A stretch of 64,000 nucleotides of DNA from JADGQM01 sp964441945 (GTDB lineage: Bacteria > Desulfobacterota > Syntrophobacteria > Syntrophobacterales > Syntrophobacteraceae), in the NCBI GenBank assembly GCA_964441945.1, contig CAYTWB010000012.1, forward strand, positions 1 to 64,000, written 5' to 3'. Positions 61,624 through 64,000 of the stretch are shown here, one piece after another; positions within the stretch are counted from its first letter, which is position 1; each line of letters starts with the position of its first letter. The notes beneath the pieces are model-generated. The model ran no database searches and had not been told where the DNA came from. It was given only the letters and a program-made list of their open reading frames with translations. A program made the translations under genes and the position numbers.

Positions 61624-64000
61624 CTATTCCGCCACGGCATCTTTGCCTAGGGCGAAGAGCTCCTTGAGCTCAGTCGTCGACAGCTCGGTCAGCCATGCCT
61701 CGCCTGCTCCCACGACTCCTTCGGAGATTTCCTTCTTCTTCTCGATCATTTCATCGATCCGCTCTTCAAGCGTTCCGGCACAGACGAACTTGTGGACCTG
61801 GACATTCTTCACCTGCCCGATACGGAAGGCACGGTCGGTTGCCTGGTTCTCCACGGCCGGGTTCCACCACCGATCGAAGTGGAACACGTGATTTGCCCTT
61901 GTAAGATTCAAGCCCGTCCCACCCGCTTTCAGCGAAAGGATGAAGAGCCCGGGGGCTTTCTCTTCAGCCTGGAATCGTTCGACCATCCGGTCGCGCTGCG
62001 TCTTCGAGACCCCGCCGTGCAGGAAGAGCACCTCGCGGCCAAAGGAATCCTGGAGGTGACTGCGCAGGATGGCACCCATTTCGGTAAACTGCGTAAAAAC
62101 AAGCGTGCGCTCCCCATTGTCGAGGATTTCCTCGATCATCTCACTCAGGCGGGCAAGCTTTCCGGATCGATTCGGAATGGAGGAGTTGTCGCCCAGGAAT
62201 TGAGCTGGATGGTTACAGACCTGCTTCAGTTTCGAAAGTGCTGCAAGAACGATCCCTTTCCGCTGGATGCCTTTTGACGCATCGAGTGCTTCGGCTACCT
62301 CGTTCACGACCGCTTCATAAAGGGATGCCTGCTCTTTGGTGAGCGTGCAGAAGACCTTCATTTCCATCTTGTCCGGAAGGTCGGCGATGATGGCCCTATC
62401 GGTCTTGAGCCTCCTCAGGACAAAAGGCCCGGTGATGCGCTTCAAACGCTCCGTTGCTTCCCGGTCCCGATTGGCCTGGATGGGGATGAAAAAGGAACGC
62501 CGGAATTCGCTCTGCGAGCCCAGGAAGCCGGGATTCAGGAATTCCATAATGGACCAGAGGTCGCCCACGTTGTTTTCAACCGGAGTTCCGGTCAGGGCAA
62601 TGCGATAGCCGGCATTGAGCGCTCGGGCGGCTTTCGCCTGTTTGGTCTCCGGGTTCTTTATGTTCTGTGCCTCATCCAGGACGACACCTGCCCAGGGAAC
62701 GCCTTTCAGGACTTCAAGGTCGCGGTGCAGGAGAGAATAACTCGATATGACCATGGCATGTTTTTTCGCCTCGGCATTAAAAGTCTTCCCTCTGCTTCTC
62801 GTGGCGCCGTGATGAATCATAACGGGAAGATCGGGAGTGAACCGGGCGGCTTCCTTCCGCCAGTTGCTCACGACGGACATGGGGCTTATGAGAAGTACGG
62901 GCTTCCCGCCGTTCGATTCCCAATCCCTTTGGATCAGCGAAAGAGTCTGGATGGTTTTCCCCAGTCCCATGTCGTCTGCAAGGCAGGCCCCGAGCCCCAG
63001 TTGCCCTAGAAAGCCCAGCCACGAATAGCCCCGGACCTGGTAGGGGCGGAGCGTTCCCTCAAAACCGCGAGGCGGCGCGAGCTCTTCAAAGGGTGCGCGA
63101 CCCTGGATCGAGGAGAGGACCTTCGCAATCCAGCCGGTTGCCTTCACTCCTTCGAAAGGGATCGATCCGGGTGTTCCATAAGCCCCGACCGCCATCCTCA
63201 CCACCTGGCGCAGCGTCGTTTTTCCTTCCGCCTGGTTTTTCCAGAAATCGACCGCTGCCTGGATTTCGTCCGGATTGAGCTCGACCCACTGGCCGCGGAC
63301 CCTTACAAGGGGGGACTTGAGCCGGGCAAGCTCCTGGAGCTCCTTGAATGTCACCGGTTCGCCACCGAGGGCGAGTTCCCAGTTGAAGTGCACGATGGCA
63401 TCGAGGGTCAGGCCGGCTTTGGACTGCATTTTTGGGCCCTTCACAGCGGCGCGGGCGGAGAGCTTGAGCTTTGTCCCCTTGCGCGTCCACCAGGCGGGCA
63501 GCAGGACCCCGAAGCCCGCCTGTTCGAGCGCCCAAGCCCTCTGGGTGAGGAATTCATAAGCCCCCTGCGTATCGAGCTGATAGCCGGCGGGGGCGGGGCC
63601 TTTGAGGCTCGACTCAATGTTCGGGCAAATGCCGGAAGCCTGGCCGAGGGCGGAAAGGAGGTATTCCCGTGCCTGGAAATGCTCCCGTTTCAAGACCGCT
63701 GCCCTGCGGCCTTTGGCGGTCCAAACATACTCGGCCGGGACAAGAAGGCTCGGATCGTCCACCGCCTGAAGCAGGTAATAAACCGTCCAGTCCTCATGGG
63801 CCGGCGGTACCGCCCTGCCCCGCTTCTTTGGCGGTGCTTCTTCTCCCGGATCGGGCTCATCCAGCCGGAAGCAGAGTCTAAAATCGCTTGCCGCAGCGCT
63901 CGCAATCGGGCGGTGCCAGTCGTCAATCTGAAGAGCAAACCGGGCCAGTGCGGCTTCATCATCCTCCATCTTTCCGTCTGCGGAGCGCAAGGCATGAAGC
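61624..64000 (-). CDS. SNF2-family DEAD/DEAH helicase, 5' end beyond the window
   Basis: At least 791 residues; the frame stays open to the right edge, so the N-terminus is missing (relatives are around 1,000 residues or more). Counting from codon 63990: a SNF2-associated region at about 80-300 (Trp-rich, with QVRGYSWLGFL just after), Walker A ADDMGLGKTIQ at 338-348, DEAQ box at 439-442 (VVLDEAQNIKNP), and C-terminal helicase motifs GGTGLNLT and ATDRAFRIGQ. Such proteins are ATP-driven DNA or protein-DNA translocases, like RapA/HepA. Partner SWIM protein downstream. Confidence 0.93.
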   Translation of the reverse strand, partial: LHALRSADGKMEDDEAALARFALQIDDWHRPIASAAASDFRLCFRLDEPDPGEEAPPKKRGRAVPPAHEDWTVYYLLQAVDDPSLLVPAEYVWTAKGRRAAVLKREHFQAREYLLSALGQASGICPNIESSLKGPAPAGYQLDTQGAYEFLTQRAWALEQAGFGVLLPAWWTRKGTKLKLSARAAVKGPKMQSKAGLTLDAIVHFNWELALGGEPVTFKELQELARLKSPLVRVRGQWVELNPDEIQAAVDFWKNQAEGKTTLRQVVRMAVGAYGTPGSIPFEGVKATGWIAKVLSSIQGRAPFEELAPPRGFEGTLRPYQVRGYSWLGFLGQLGLGACLADDMGLGKTIQTLSLIQRDWESNGGKPVLLISPMSVVSNWRKEAARFTPDLPVMIHHGATRSRGKTFNAEAKKHAMVISSYSLLHRDLEVLKGVPWAGVVLDEAQNIKNPETKQAKAARALNAGYRIALTGTPVENNVGDLWSIMEFLNPGFLGSQSEFRRSFFIPIQANRDREATERLKRITGPFVLRRLKTDRAIIADLPDKMEMKVFCTLTKEQASLYEAVVNEVAEALDASKGIQRKGIVLAALSKLKQVCNHPAQFLGDNSSIPNRSGKLARLSEMIEEILDNGERTLVFTQFTEMGAILRSHLQDSFGREVLFLHGGVSKTQRDRMVERFQAEEKAPGLFILSLKAGGTGLNLTRANHVFHFDRWWNPAVENQATDRAFRIGQVKNVQVHKFVCAGTLEERIDEMIEKKKEISEGVVGAGEAWLTELSTTELKELFALGKDAVAE

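Overview
The window looks like a chromosomal segment of an anaerobic deltaproteobacterium (Desulfobacterota). A Syntrophobacter-like sulfate reducer or syntroph is the best guess. The reasons are gene order (a fused tRNA-Tyr/tRNA-Thr-tuf-rpmG-secE-nusG-rpl-rpoBC-str-S10-spc-alpha block; rho-rpmE-prfA-prmC-murA; xerD, DHH-CBS-nucleotidyltransferase, site-2 protease, trpS, rluB), a ferritin-like diiron protein, and DUF2007/DUF3786-type and small Cys-rich proteins. This is inference from the sequence alone; no database was searched.

Region 1 (1-1707) is accessory: a decayed htpX fragment, a ferritin-like protein on the minus strand, a small Cys-rich protein on the plus strand, and a symmetrical terminator that closes both sides. 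Region 2 (1776-33977, all minus strand) is the translation/transcription superoperon. Read 5' to 3' from 33977 it carries a promoter, tRNA-Tyr, tRNA-Thr, tuf, rpmG, secE, nusG, rplK, rplA, L10 leader, rplJ, rplL, a strong hairpin, rpoB, rpoC, a second promoter, rpsL, rpsG, a second identical tuf, then rpsJ through secY, adk, map, infA, rpmJ, rpsM, rpsK, rpsD, rpoA and rplQ. fusA is missing between rpsG and tuf. About a quarter of the genes here begin with TTG or GTG.

Region 3 (34054-45415) holds a DUF2007/DUF3786-type protein (minus), then plus-strand housekeeping: trxA-trxB-bamD, rho with its own promoter and a long leader, and rpmE-prfA-prmC-murA-comEC. PrmC methylates the GGQ glutamine of the RF1 encoded just upstream. 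comEC starts inside murA.

Region 4 (45478-52059) is mixed: galE, a secreted S15/CocE-type hydrolase, an unrecognised 184-aa protein, a coupled pair of a HAMP-only membrane protein and a TauE/SafE permease, an isolated tRNA-Trp, and a second small Cys-rich protein. Region 5 (52313-60405, plus) carries xerD-like recombinase, the 901-aa DHH-CBS-nucleotidyltransferase fusion, an M50 protease, trpS, rluB-type synthase and a membrane-anchored TPR protein. Region 6 (60446-64000) has a tRNA-Val with its own promoter and terminator, then a SWIM-domain protein and a SNF2-family helicase (minus) that runs off the window edge.

I found no CRISPR array, transposase, prophage or clear defence island. The most unusual items are the fusA-less str operon, the identical tuf pair, the HAMP/TauE pair, the two Cys-rich small proteins, the rho leader and the SWIM/SNF2 pair beside a tRNA.
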